Shown: positions 34,256-43,613, counted from the stretch's first letter. The stretch is DNA of 64,000 nucleotides from Marinobacterium nitratireducens (GCF_014645375.1 NZ_BMLT01000003.1:461150-525149), one strand, 5' to 3'. Notes: a model not told the origin generated them from the sequence alone. Made by a program: numbers and translations.

Positions 34256-35574
34256 GACAGCGCCTCCAGATCCGCTTGCAGCCGTGTGAGTTCTGGAGTC
34301 ATCAGGTCAACCCAATAGCTGTGCTCGGTATCCGACATCAGCCACTGCTTCGACCGGAGTGATCGGTTGAGTTCGTCCGCACATCGCTGCGCTACAGAAC
34401 GCTGCCAGGAGTTATCTGCGCGGTAGCTCAGCAAGACTTCATCAGCACGCTTAGGATCCAGCAGGCAGGCCTCCACCTGATCCAGTTCGGTTGCCCGACT
34501 CCAGCCTGCGGGGAGTGAATGGAACCGCAGGGCGTACTGCAGAAATTCGTCTACGATTCCCGCAGCCAATGCGCGACGACGGTTGCGGATACGTACATTG
34601 GAATCCTGATCATGAACCGCAACCAGAAAACGCTGAAGCTCCCTGACCTGCGTCGCGACCTCTCGACGGAACCCCCGCCAGAACGATGCTGAGTCCTTGG
34701 GGGCTGCCAATCGATCACGCCACGATGGTGGCTGGCAATTTATCAGAAACGCCTTACCTCCTCGCTGGCTATTTTTTAGGGAAATATTCTGAGGTTTCGT
34801 CCCCCCAAAAGCCTGGACAGCCAGATCCAGAAACATGATGTCTTTACGAGAGTGGTACTCTTTCTTCTTGCGAGCCTCTCGTGCGGCTTTCGCTTCCACA
34901 CCGAAACGAGCATCCATAACTTTCTGGTGTATTGCCTGCGTGAGTGCTGAGGATGCGAGAGGGGCCAACAAGTGGTACTCACCATCGGTAACCGGAAAGT
35001 AGACCTGCTTAGCTAGGGTATGACTACTAGGAGAACCAGAGGACAAGGCCATCGCAAACCCTTCCAGCCAAGTCGATACTTGGTCACCATCCCCGCTGAA
35101 GGGGTTCAAAGGGGCGGTATCACGCGCAACGATATAATCCAGCAGGCGGACCGAATCATGTTCCAGTAATAACAGGTTGGCTACGTCCAGCGCGGCAGCA
35201 TTACCCACCACATCAGCTGTCAAATCGGCCAGCTGGGAGGAACTGAGATAGCCTTTGCTATTGGGATCCGCATTCGCCAGCAGCACACCACTGCCTTTAG
35301 CGTCACTATGGGTAAACTTGAGCGCATGGGTGACCAGGTTGATCTGTTTTGCCCGATTGGCCGCGTCGCTCAACCAGCTGACCGGATTGTACCTCTCTAC
35401 CTCCTCCTGCCGCTTTACGGCGTAGTCACGATCAAACGCGGCCAGTGCTTCCTGATCTTCAACGAACTGCTTGCGAGCCTTATCAGCCTCCTTATCCAGT
35501 TTTTCAAGCCGGTCGGTCTGACGCTTACTGATGTACTCTCGAATTTTCTCAGCCAGTACGGCGCTACTCATCAC
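34252..35574 (-). CDS. csy1: Type I-F large subunit Cas8f (Csy1)
   Basis: A 440-aa protein of normal Csy1 length. The N-terminus (MSSAVLAEKIREYISKRQTD) is helical. The motifs KSTALKF-like ALKFTHSDAKGSGVLL, and GGTKPQNISLKNSQRGGKAFLI with FWRGFRREV, are characteristic of Csy1. It recognises the CC PAM and anchors the 5' end of the complex. A strong ribosome-binding site (GAGGGGGG) precedes the ATG. The 205-bp region upstream contains the repeat-like hairpins described separately. Confidence 0.94.
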   Translation of the reverse strand: MMSSAVLAEKIREYISKRQTDRLEKLDKEADKARKQFVEDQEALAAFDRDYAVKRQEEVERYNPVSWLSDAANRAKQINLVTHALKFTHSDAKGSGVLLANADPNSKGYLSSSQLADLTADVVGNAAALDVANLLLLEHDSVRLLDYIVARDTAPLNPFSGDGDQVSTWLEGFAMALSSGSPSSHTLAKQVYFPVTDGEYHLLAPLASSALTQAIHQKVMDARFGVEAKAAREARKKKEYHSRKDIMFLDLAVQAFGGTKPQNISLKNSQRGGKAFLINCQPPSWRDRLAAPKDSASFWRGFRREVATQVRELQRFLVAVHDQDSNVRIRNRRRALAAGIVDEFLQYALRFHSLPAGWSRATELDQVEACLLDPKRADEVLLSYRADNSWQRSVAQRCADELNRSLRSKQWLMSDTEHSYWVDLMTPELTRLQADLEALS

Positions 35575-35623
35575 GCCCCCCTCTTTTGATACAAGGATGC
35601 TTAGCAGAATACGTTCATTAACC

Positions 35624-35772
35624 TAGTTTTTGGTTTTTAAAACTGAAAACTAACTGCTAGTCTAGGCCACGTTTGTGATGTCTGCACAAAATTTGTACAC
35701 TTAATTCACTGTCGAGCAGACAGCTCAGGAATAGTTCTTGGTTTTTAAAACCTTAATCTGCCGTACAGGCAG
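35624..35772 (-). promoter_or_regulatory. Degenerate mini-CRISPR-like element upstream of csy1
   Basis: Read on the minus strand, hairpin 1 is CTGCC-TGTAC-GGCAG (35758-35772) followed by ATTAAGGT. Hairpin 2 is CTGTC-TGCTC-GACAG (35709-35723). Both have the 5-bp stem and 5-nt loop of the array repeat. The 34 nt between them contain a 20-bp sequence (35732-35751, with core GGTTTTTAAAAC on the plus strand). It recurs with one mismatch at 35624-35643, 50 bp from the csy1 start. A crRNA-like guide directing Csy complex to the csy1 promoter is the attractive reading. The alternative is a pair of operators, because the core GGTTTTTAAAACC is itself a palindrome. Confidence 0.55.
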
Positions 35773-35779
35773 CACACGC

Positions 35780-38700
35780 TCACCCTTTGGGTAGCTCGAA
35801 CACCCCAAACCAAGGGTGGTAGCACCACCGCTCTTCTTTCTTTCTCAGTCGCAGCTCACCGTGTCTTTGGCTCACTTGGTCGACTGTTAGATCAAGAGCG
35901 TCCGCATAGAGAGCAAACAGCGATCCAGGTTCCTGTTCGATCCAAGTACTCACCTGACTATTCGCTTCGATTTCCACCCGTTGAAAGCGACGTTCGGCTT
36001 TGCCTAATAACCCCTTGTCGTTCACTTCAAAAAAGACAGGGGGTTCGACCTCGTCTTCCTGATGAAGCAGAAACCGCTCCTCCTGTACCGACGCTCTGAA
36101 AGGCGTCCTGCGCTGCATTTCACCGTTCCAACTGAGGGGGAAACGTGGGTCATGACACCACCAAAGTCCCGCAGGCACACCCACTTTTAACTTGAAGACG
36201 GGGTGCCCCTCCAGGGCAAAGCGAAGATGCACATGCTCAAGATCGACCAGGCTCGTTGTGGGTCGCAGATTCTTGCTTTCCTGGATCCGTGGGGCGGCAC
36301 TAATCCGGGCGAACTGCTCCAGCTTCAACACGTCATTCAGGTCTTTCGATTCAAGCTTCAGAGGCTGCTTACTGCCTTGGATCTCGACTTCAAAGCCAGG
36401 CCGGCAGTAAGCGTACTCATGCCCGTGAAGTGCCCGGTAATTGCGAGACATAATCAACAGATTGGGTTGTTCCGGTTGCTGTTTTCGATGACGCTGGAGA
36501 CGCCCAGCCAACTGGATCAAAGACCGTATGGAGCTAGGCTCGGCAATAGCCCAGTCGTAATCGTGATCCCTTCCCACTTCGCATACGGGCGAACCCAAAA
36601 CCACAAAGACATGATCTTGTTCAGGATGCTGATCCAGAGCCTGGCGAATCTCCGCTACCTGCCAGAGTGCTTCTACATTATGGCGGTCTAACGCGGTATC
36701 TAGACGTGCTTCAATGTGAGAGCGAACCAACATGGGGTACTGGCTATGATAGACACACAGATGGAGTCGACTGTCTTCTGGTAACGGACTCGTCGCCAAC
36801 GCACGAGCCACCGCCACTAAGGGATTGATGTTGGCCATGCGCACAAGGCCAAGCGAGACCCGTTTGCCCGTGACCGGATCAGTTTGATGATGCAACTGGT
36901 GAAGACGAATCACACCCGTCGCAACTGCTTCGACTATGCCCCTAACAACACCTTCGTGACTTTTGTCGTATGGCTCGACAGTGATCAACTCCGCCAACTG
37001 TATCGGCAACTGCTGATTGAGCTTGGTAATTCGACGACCGACAAACTCCTGATGGAGGTTCGCGAAGCCTTTGAGATCACCTATATCGCTGAAGTAGGAC
37101 TCAAACTCATCGAACCAGGCACAGCAGATCGACTGCTCTCGACTACCCGCCCGACAGACCCGGTTGTACTGGGTTCGACCTACCCTATATGCGTCGAACA
37201 ACGCACTCACCAGTGCCGGAGGTAAAGTCGCGGACGACAGTAATACCCGACTACCTAACAGACCGGCCCAATTCACCAACCGACACAAAGCCGGTAGGTC
37301 TGCCACATCGAAATCGTCCGGTTCGTCCAGAACCAGATCAGACGTCAGCAACCGCAGCATAGGGGCTATTTGGCGGCCACCTCTTACACCCTCCGTAGCG
37401 GGGATCAAATGGTCAATCGTGCTTACCAGCACCGGCGCACTGACTAGCTGGTTAACCTTGTGATCCTTGCCCAGCCAACGGCTTAGCGGACCATCTGACA
37501 AGCTACCTTCAAAGGTAATGTGCAGGCTCTCATCAACCAATGCTTCAGCTGACTCACTACCAGAGCCGCCGGTCTTATCATGAGTTTGTCTCTCACCATT
37601 ACGTAGCTCGTGCAACTCTTTAACGGCTTGCGAACCGATCAATACTGCCAACTCGTCGTTGTCTAACCGAAGCCGAGCCCGTAGGGCGTCTCCTGTCTGA
37701 AGCGTTAAGGTGCGCAGCCCAAGAGCAACACTGAATCGACACCCTCGTCGCTCATCTGAGAGGCCGTACATAATGCGAGCATTCGCAAAGGTCTTGCCCT
37801 TACCGGTCGATGCAAGGTTGATACCAAAGAAACCGCACTGCTGAGATCGCTCAGCCAACCCCTGCGCCATCTCAAACGCTTTGTTCTGCCAGCGAAAATC
37901 CGCGACCTGCGTACGCTGACGCAATGCCCGATGGCGACTGATCGCAGGAAGCGTTTGACTTAATTGGGGCAAACGTCGAGCCAACAACAACGCACTCTGA
38001 CCAACGCCGACATTATGTTCATCCAAGCGCTGCTTCAGTACACGTTCCCTGCGATCGTCAAATCCGGTATTGGCGTAAACCCGATACCCGTCGTCCCACC
38101 AGTGAGTTCGAGCCGAACCAGCTGAATAACTGTGATCCGCGAGCATCAAACTCAGCCGTGCCAAGTGGCTGGTGAAGTCATCCTCCAGTAACCAGTCCCG
38201 ATCTAGCAGCGCCCTGTGCTGAAGCGCTCTGCGGGCAATTTCCCGAGCCTTCCTGCACCAACTGGTACTCGCAATAGGCGACCCATCTTTCAAAGTAAAT
38301 AGGTCTTGCCAGTCCTGAGTGGTCCAGTCCCGATTGATTATCTGAGGCGAGTTCCAGGAAGGGGTAAGAAGCCGATAACTCGGTTCTAGCGCTTCGAGCC
38401 GTGGTTCTTCTACACCAATTTGACTACCGTATCGCGAGTCGAAACGGGGCAATCGATGATGGCTGAGGACCAACCATCCCACGGTACGAGCCAGTGGAGG
38501 TAATCCAACAAGCGGATTGCTTTTGGCTCGATTCAAGTCCTGCTGACAGGCGCTCATCTCCTCCATCAGCAACGTATCCATTTCTGGCAGAATCTCAGCC
38601 AAACGCTGAAGCCAGTCAGCATCACTGACCGCTGTGGATGCACCGCCCATGACAAAGGCCCGAAACAGCAGCAGTGACACCCATTCGTGGCGCAGCGGTT

Positions 38701-39130
38701 CAGTCCGCAGAGCCCCCTCGCTTAGCTTCTTCTGGAACAGCTGGTTAGCCTTGCCGAAATCGTGGAAGAGCCCCGCAATCCCCGCCAGCACCGCTATTGA
38801 TTCAGCGGTACTCCACTGGCTTTCCGACTGTTCGCGTAACACATTGCGACCGGTACGGTTTGTAGGGGTTTTACCGTTGAAATCGAAGCGACGAGGATTA
38901 CCTACAACCCATTCAAGCTCGACTCGACTAGTTCCCCTTACACGATGGCAAGCAACCGCAGTGTTTCGCCGGGCACTTTTACGTAGCAGCTTACGCAGGG
39001 TATTCAACCCCTCCAGAGTCACGGAGCAGATCCAGGTACGGTCACCACTGCGTTCGGCAAACTGATCCAGTATTCGGCGAGTTTCCGGCAGGGCACGCTT
39101 GCTGCACTGTGAGATCAAGACCACGATCAT
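35780..39130 (-). CDS. cas3: Type I-F Cas2-Cas3 fusion nuclease/helicase
   Basis: A 1116-aa fusion. Residues 1-95 are Cas2-like (MIVVLISQCSKRALPETRRI). The HD nuclease follows, with GIAGLFHDFGKANQLFQKKL and SHHRLP. Helicase motif I is STGKGKTFANARI, where the I-F Cas3 loop usually has CGKT, and motif II is DLVLDEPDDFD. SSATLP and the C-terminal motif VI region QLAGRLQRHR complete the SF2 helicase, and a C-terminal accessory domain ends the protein. It degrades targets marked by the Csy complex and joins Cas1 in spacer acquisition. It overlaps cas1 by 4 nt. Confidence 0.95.
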   Translation of the reverse strand: MIVVLISQCSKRALPETRRILDQFAERSGDRTWICSVTLEGLNTLRKLLRKSARRNTAVACHRVRGTSRVELEWVVGNPRRFDFNGKTPTNRTGRNVLREQSESQWSTAESIAVLAGIAGLFHDFGKANQLFQKKLSEGALRTEPLRHEWVSLLLFRAFVMGGASTAVSDADWLQRLAEILPEMDTLLMEEMSACQQDLNRAKSNPLVGLPPLARTVGWLVLSHHRLPRFDSRYGSQIGVEEPRLEALEPSYRLLTPSWNSPQIINRDWTTQDWQDLFTLKDGSPIASTSWCRKAREIARRALQHRALLDRDWLLEDDFTSHLARLSLMLADHSYSAGSARTHWWDDGYRVYANTGFDDRRERVLKQRLDEHNVGVGQSALLLARRLPQLSQTLPAISRHRALRQRTQVADFRWQNKAFEMAQGLAERSQQCGFFGINLASTGKGKTFANARIMYGLSDERRGCRFSVALGLRTLTLQTGDALRARLRLDNDELAVLIGSQAVKELHELRNGERQTHDKTGGSGSESAEALVDESLHITFEGSLSDGPLSRWLGKDHKVNQLVSAPVLVSTIDHLIPATEGVRGGRQIAPMLRLLTSDLVLDEPDDFDVADLPALCRLVNWAGLLGSRVLLSSATLPPALVSALFDAYRVGRTQYNRVCRAGSREQSICCAWFDEFESYFSDIGDLKGFANLHQEFVGRRITKLNQQLPIQLAELITVEPYDKSHEGVVRGIVEAVATGVIRLHQLHHQTDPVTGKRVSLGLVRMANINPLVAVARALATSPLPEDSRLHLCVYHSQYPMLVRSHIEARLDTALDRHNVEALWQVAEIRQALDQHPEQDHVFVVLGSPVCEVGRDHDYDWAIAEPSSIRSLIQLAGRLQRHRKQQPEQPNLLIMSRNYRALHGHEYAYCRPGFEVEIQGSKQPLKLESKDLNDVLKLEQFARISAAPRIQESKNLRPTTSLVDLEHVHLRFALEGHPVFKLKVGVPAGLWWCHDPRFPLSWNGEMQRRTPFRASVQEERFLLHQEDEVEPPVFFEVNDKGLLGKAERRFQRVEIEANSQVSTWIEQEPGSLFALYADALDLTVDQVSQRHGELRLRKKEERWCYHPWFGVFELPKG

Positions 39131-40104
39131 GCAGAAGTACCGGCCTGCTCTAATGTAGTGGCTTTCAAACCATCGATCATCAAGTCGAGGGCCTCATATT
39201 TCTGGAACTGGTTAATCAGCCTTTGTCTGAATGCCTGTTCGTCGTCCCCTTCTACAGCAGCAACAAAGGCCAGCGGAAGCACCAAGGCATCCTTCACCAA
39301 ATCGGCAACGTCGAATACCAGTCCTCCTCTTCGGGTCTTACCATGGAGAACTGCTAGGCCGTGAGGCAGCCCCAGTACCCAGCATGCAGTAGCCGCCAGG
39401 CCATACGCGAGGTAGTTACCATGATCGAGGAAGCGGTTAGCTGGATCATTGCCACGCCCCTGCTTCACCCGGACAAACTCTTCGTATCCGGTCGCCCGAG
39501 CAACCAGCCTATAAAGGCGCTTGGTCATTGCTGCCTCCTTCGCCAAGATGTCAGCGGTCGAATTACAGCTCCCAAGTTCGCTCTCAAATCGCTCCAGCAC
39601 CTCGTCGAGCGATTCTGCTACAACGGGCAGTACAGCATCGCGACTGGAGGCCAACGCCTTCCATATACGGCGGACATTATCGATTCGAAGTTGTTGAAAC
39701 CGCACCGCTGCGACCATCCGCCGATTGTCATCGAACCAGAAACTGCACCAGGCTTGAAGGTACTCAGTTGGACGGTACTCACTCTGGGAGCAGAGCCACT
39801 CAACATCCGCCGCCACTTCACTAGCAGCAAACAGCGGTGTACCACCACCGCCACAGAAGCCAACCAACACGCCCGCTTTCGCAAACTCTCGAACTGCGGC
39901 CTGCGTGATGGAAGTGCCAGTACCCAACAAGATAACGGTGGTGTTGGCGATCGGGATGTTCCAGTAGAGAGACTCTTTGCCCTCGTCGGTTACGTACTCG
40001 ACCCGACCACCATTGACCAGCACACGACAATGCTGAAGGTAGTACATGTTCGCACGCTTGGAGTGCAGGATCGCTTTCAAATCGGAAGGGGCTAAAACAT
40101 CCAT
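39127..40104 (-). CDS. cas1: Type I-F CRISPR integrase Cas1
   Basis: A 325-aa Cas1 of the I-F group, with the N-terminal domain (MDVLAPSDLKAILHSKRANM ... EGKESLYWNIPIANTTVILLGTGTSI) and a C-terminal catalytic domain with DHGNYLAYGLAATACWVLGL and HGKTRRGGLVFDVADLVKDA. The conserved His and Asp/Glu metal ligands lie in these two segments. With Cas2-3 it inserts new spacers at the leader. First gene of the cas locus, translationally coupled to cas2-3. Confidence 0.95.
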   Translation of the reverse strand: MDVLAPSDLKAILHSKRANMYYLQHCRVLVNGGRVEYVTDEGKESLYWNIPIANTTVILLGTGTSITQAAVREFAKAGVLVGFCGGGGTPLFAASEVAADVEWLCSQSEYRPTEYLQAWCSFWFDDNRRMVAAVRFQQLRIDNVRRIWKALASSRDAVLPVVAESLDEVLERFESELGSCNSTADILAKEAAMTKRLYRLVARATGYEEFVRVKQGRGNDPANRFLDHGNYLAYGLAATACWVLGLPHGLAVLHGKTRRGGLVFDVADLVKDALVLPLAFVAAVEGDDEQAFRQRLINQFQKYEALDLMIDGLKATTLEQAGTSA

Positions 40105-40165
40105 ATAAGCCTCTGACTCTCATCCATGAGTTGTGACAATAGCACTCAGGTGCCTAATGTTTACA

Positions 40166-40810
40166 TCACTGCTGGGTCTGTTTTTTATCAATCCAGTTTT
40201 GAACTGCTCGTAAGTCGATCAGACCTGTACGCAACATTTCGTTCAATGAGTCGCAAGTGGCATCCATTTCCCAATGCTCACCGTTCCAATGAGCCAGACA
40301 CTCCTCCCCCTGGATCTTGACGATCTGGTAGAACTGCAAGAGCTGAAGTGGGTCTACTGCTGTTTCTACTTCAGCTTCTGCTTCTGGCTCGGCTTCTTCT
40401 GAATTGGTCGATAAGCTCAGGGAGTCTCTAGCTAGCTCATTATTAATATTTTCTACTGACACTCCTGCGCGTTCCAGCACGTTTTGCACAGAAGCATTTC
40501 CGCGTAAGTATTGGTCACAGTCGTGACGGTACCCTCCGTAAATAGCCCAAGCCAGCGCGTTCGGCCAGTCTAAGGATGAATAATCACCGCCCGAGCTTTG
40601 AAGGTACTCGGCTGCTTTTTTAACCTCATCCATATAGTTTAAGACGGAGTGCCTATAGTATGCAGGCGGTACGCCTAAGGTGTTGACTGCGATATCTCGA
40701 ACCTGCTTGCCAGTCTCCCGGTTACGCTTGAGCTTGACACCTCTGAAAACACCCGTAGCAATAGCAAAAACAACCCAGGCGACAACAGCCATTCCAATGA
40801 TTTCGAGCAT
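40166..40810 (-). CDS. Membrane-anchored protein with HWNGEHWEMDATC domain, upstream of cas1
   Basis: A 214-aa protein: N-terminal TM (about residues 3-23), basic linker, a helical domain with YGGYRHDCDQYLRG, an acidic Glu/Ala-rich hinge (about 135-152), and a C-terminal domain of about 60 residues (YQIVKIQGEECLAHWNGEHW, EMDATCDSLNEM, LIDLRAVQNWID). The last domain recurs as a stand-alone 67-aa protein at 41882. The gene lies 61 nt upstream of cas1 on the same strand and may be co-transcribed with it. I do not recognise the family. A role in CRISPR function is only suggested by position. Confidence 0.65.
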   Translation of the reverse strand: MLEIIGMAVVAWVVFAIATGVFRGVKLKRNRETGKQVRDIAVNTLGVPPAYYRHSVLNYMDEVKKAAEYLQSSGGDYSSLDWPNALAWAIYGGYRHDCDQYLRGNASVQNVLERAGVSVENINNELARDSLSLSTNSEEAEPEAEAEVETAVDPLQLLQFYQIVKIQGEECLAHWNGEHWEMDATCDSLNEMLRTGLIDLRAVQNWIDKKQTQQ

Positions 40811-41280
40811 TGATACATCGTCCTTGAAATTTCAATTACTAAGCATATCAATCACTACCTACAACACGCATATAGCCCTTCGTCGTAGTAGTAATAAAGC
40901 CGGATCGAGAATTGAGCCACAGCCCAGCTACGAGCTTGCCAAAACTCATGAATGCTCGCCATCGCAGTACCCTAACGTACTGCAGCCCTAATGCCGGAGT
41001 ATCCATCAATTAGAACCTAAAGTGAAATCGCCCTAAAAATCAGAAAATTACGCAATTTCGGTCGCCGACATGGAACCCACCTAGTCGTCATTCATCGGTC
41101 CGCTATCCACTCCTGCACTCTCAACGTTGCCCAATTGTGCACTTCACAATTTACACAACCATTTTCGGTGTCCCACGTTGGCTTTGTCGTTCAGGGAAAC
41201 GCACTCGACCCAGATGCTCTGCGGAGGTAGCTGAAGATAAATCCGACGTGCCAGCACGCATGTCAAAAAGCGATCGTGCG
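40811..41280. other. Intergenic, no gene seen
   Basis: About 470 bp between the 40166 gene and the inverted-repeat cluster. No RBS-supported frame. It may hold the promoter for the 40166-cas1 unit. Confidence 0.45.
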
Positions 41281-41516
41281 TATTCCGGTGAAGGTGAACA
41301 CCGATTCCGGACGAACGTGAACACCTGATTCCGGGAAGATGAACACCTGATTCCGGGAAGATGAACAGTGATTCCGGCGTCGTGAACGGCGATTCCGGAA
41401 ATCCAGCGAAAGTGTTCATCTTGGGCCGGAATGGGTGTTCACGTTGAATCAGAATAGGTGTTCACGTTCCGGCGGAATGACTGTTCACGATGGGCCGGAA
41501 TATGCAGATCGGTGAA
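41281..41516. mobile_element. Inverted-repeat cluster resembling IS21-family ends, no transposase
   Basis: The left half holds about five copies of a GTGAACACC-TGATTCCGG-GAAGAT-like unit. The right half holds about four copies of the opposite orientation, TTGGGCCGGAATGGGTGTTCAC-like. Multiple terminal repeats of this type, with TGTTCAC and CCGGAAT words, are typical of IS21-family elements. The istA/istB genes that should lie between them are absent, so this may be an internally deleted derivative or a non-autonomous element. Some copies vary (GAATCAGAAT), which shows decay. Confidence 0.5.
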
Positions 41517-41881
41517 CAGAGGTGGATACGGTGAAAGCGGGTTGAAGGATGCCGAAGTGTCAGAAATGCTAGCAGTTAGCCTCGGTGTACGCTCAGGCGA
41601 GAATATCGCCCCTACCTACTTGTCTTCATAGATCGCCCCCTAATTATGCCTGGCTCGCTCTATGAGAGACTTTCCACGTTGGTGCGACCCTCTCGGTACC
41701 TTTACCGAATCAAACGTTCTCAGAGGCTCCCAGGCGGACTGAGCAATATGAGCCAGTAAGCAAAGCAATAGCACCGCTGAGCCAGGAAGATCGATCAGGA
41801 TCTGTACAAAGGAAGCGGCTCTGTTGAGCCAGGAACAGAAAGAGAGGGCTCCCGATCGAGCCCTTTCTTACCATCTCCAAA

Positions 41882-42085
41882 TCAGTAGCCGCTGCGTCGC
41901 TGATCAATCCAGCCCTGAATTGCATAAACATCCAGCATACCGATGCAGAGCATCTCATTCACCGCATCACAAGTCGCATCCATCTCCCAATGCTCCCCAT
42001 TCCAGTGAGACAGGCATTGTTCTCCCTGGATCGTGACTACCTGATAGAACGCGGGCTTTGCTGCTTCGAGTAAAGCGAGATCCAT
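41882..42085 (-). CDS. 67-aa stand-alone HWNGEHWEMDATC domain protein
   Basis: Almost the entire protein (from about residue 12) is one domain: FYQVVTIQGEQCLSHWNGEH, WEMDATCDAVNEM, LDVYAIQGWIDQR. It matches the C-terminus of the 214-aa protein at 40166 closely, with HWNGEHWEMDATCD identical. The conserved Cys, His and Trp residues may form a small binding fold. No membrane segment is present. Two copies in 2 kb suggest duplication, or that the small protein binds the same partner as the larger one. Function is unknown. Confidence 0.6.
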   Translation of the reverse strand: MDLALLEAAKPAFYQVVTIQGEQCLSHWNGEHWEMDATCDAVNEMLCIGMLDVYAIQGWIDQRRSGY

Positions 42086-42622
42086 TAGTCGATATCCTCA
42101 CCATCAACCTTTGAGTCATCTCTTTCTAGTCCAGGTACCTGCCAAGCTCAAAAATGCTGAGGCAGTAGTTCTGTTACTGCTTTTAACAGTTCCAACCCGC
42201 TCAAACCTTTATTCTTCAGGGACGCTCGTTCCGCCATCGCCTCTGTGCCCTCTGCGCCGTCAGGACCATCTACGCGCCACTGCTGCGCTTTGCGCGCAGC
42301 GTCGCGGATCTGGCCTGACTTGCTCGGGGCACACGGCTCAGCGTTCACTCCCTGAAGGGTCCTTTAAAAGACAAACGCAGGAATACCTCCAGCTGCGTGA
42401 ATACGTCTTCCTATTCACTACTTGTACAAAATACACAAAGGGCTTTTGGAGGGATCAGGACCTCCGCCCGCAGGCGACGGGCTTAGCCCGCCAGTCGGAC
42501 GAACGGAGCGGAGTGAGTCACACGATAGCGAGGCGGTGGCCCAGGCGCCAAGGCCGGAGGAGGACCCTGTATAAAATCTATAGGGAGAGACGGTATCCGT
42601 CCGCTCATGTGAAGAAGGTGAC
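42086..42622. other. Intergenic, no convincing gene
   Basis: The region contains a palindrome-rich G/C patch at 42450-42560. An open frame on the plus strand across it has no RBS and no protein-like composition. Confidence 0.45.
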
Positions 42623-42694
42623 AGAGCTATAGAGCTATAGAGCTATAGAGCTATAGAGCTATAGGACTATAGAGCTATAGGGCTATAGGGCTAG
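42623..42694. repeat. Nine 8-bp iteron-like tandem repeats (AGAGCTAT)
   Basis: Nine head-to-tail copies of AGAGCTAT. Copies 1-5 and 7 are perfect; copies 6, 8 and 9 differ by one or two bases (AGGACTAT, AGGGCTAT, AGGGCTAG). An A/T-rich stretch with repeated AGTAACT words follows (42780-42835), then the winged-helix protein at 42907. Iterons beside an A/T-rich segment and a DNA-binding protein are the usual layout of a replication origin, but a slippage-prone repeat is also possible. Confidence 0.7.
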
Positions 42695-42906
42695 AAGCAA
42701 CAGGCGGGCATCCGCCCGCTGGCTTGGATATATACTTTTAAGATGGAAAAAGTTCTTTATAAACAATGACTTACATGATTTTTAGTAACTAATCCAGTTA
42801 CTTTTTTAATAAATAGTAACTGAATCCGTTTCTTTTTAAGGGGTCTGAGGGTAGGATAGCGAACGGTATTGCCGTACCCGTCCACATTACCGAGCAAGAA
42901 CAAACA

Positions 42907-43419
42907 ATGAGCGATCAACCTACCTCAACTGGCTCAGCGGAGCAAGCGCTTCAAGAGGTCTGCGCAACACTCAGGCACGTAAACGATACGATGGATACTC
43001 GGGCGTATATTCATGTGCCTGCAGGCCACCGAGCCAGTGTTGTTCAAACACCTAAATCAGACTGGAAAGGCTTCCAAGCCATAGGTCTTATGAGAGATAA
43101 CGCTATGAGAGCTGAAATGGATATCTTTGATAGGCTGGAGCAGGTATCCAATAAAGCGATCCATTACTTCAATCAGATCAAGGTTCACTACGACCGCGAG
43201 ACTGGGTTGGCCCGTCTCCCGAAGCCTTACGAGAATAAGAACCAGCAGGTGGTGTTCAGCCGCCACCTCAAAGAACTAATCGAACAACAGATCCTCAAGA
43301 AAGTCCCCAGTCACCTAGTTCACAGGAAGCGCGGAGAACTGGTCTTTATCATCAATCCTGAGTTCATCAAGTGCTTCCAGTATGCTCAGGCCAAGATGCT
43401 TTGGAAGACCCTTCCTTGA
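42907..43419 (+). CDS. RepL-like winged-helix DNA-binding protein
   Basis: A 170-aa protein. Residues about 75-165 fit a winged helix: NKAIHYFNQIKVHYDRETG, then VVFSRHLKELIEQQILKKV (recognition-helix region), then ELVFIINPEFIKCF. The last segment resembles the NPEL/NPNL end of RepL-family replication proteins and related wHTH proteins. The first 70 residues are polar and unconserved. It is downstream of iteron-like repeats, which supports a replication or copy-control role. It could equally be a transcription factor of the island. The Shine-Dalgarno is weak. Confidence 0.6.
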   Translation: MSDQPTSTGSAEQALQEVCATLRHVNDTMDTRAYIHVPAGHRASVVQTPKSDWKGFQAIGLMRDNAMRAEMDIFDRLEQVSNKAIHYFNQIKVHYDRETGLARLPKPYENKNQQVVFSRHLKELIEQQILKKVPSHLVHRKRGELVFIINPEFIKCFQYAQAKMLWKTLP

Positions 43420-43613
43420 GTGCCCCTAACAAAGACCATTACGCCAAATTCTTCGCTCGAGCCAGGGAACTGAGACCTTACTCCTTCTGGCTCACCGTCA
43501 GGAACGAAGGGTGACCCATCCGCCAAGTGGAATATTCTTCTACTCCGCTAACAAGTAGCCACTCTAGATCAAACCGTAGGTAAGATAAGTACCACTTGAG
43601 CAAGGAGAGACTA

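Noticed and set aside
31678-40104. Transposon-encoded (CAST) type I-F3 system
   Set aside because: cas1 and cas2/3 are present, csy1 and csy2 are separate, and no tnsABC or tniQ genes are visible.
42111-42632. 173-codon plus-strand frame
   Set aside because: No RBS, basic low-quality composition, and it runs into the 8-bp repeat region.
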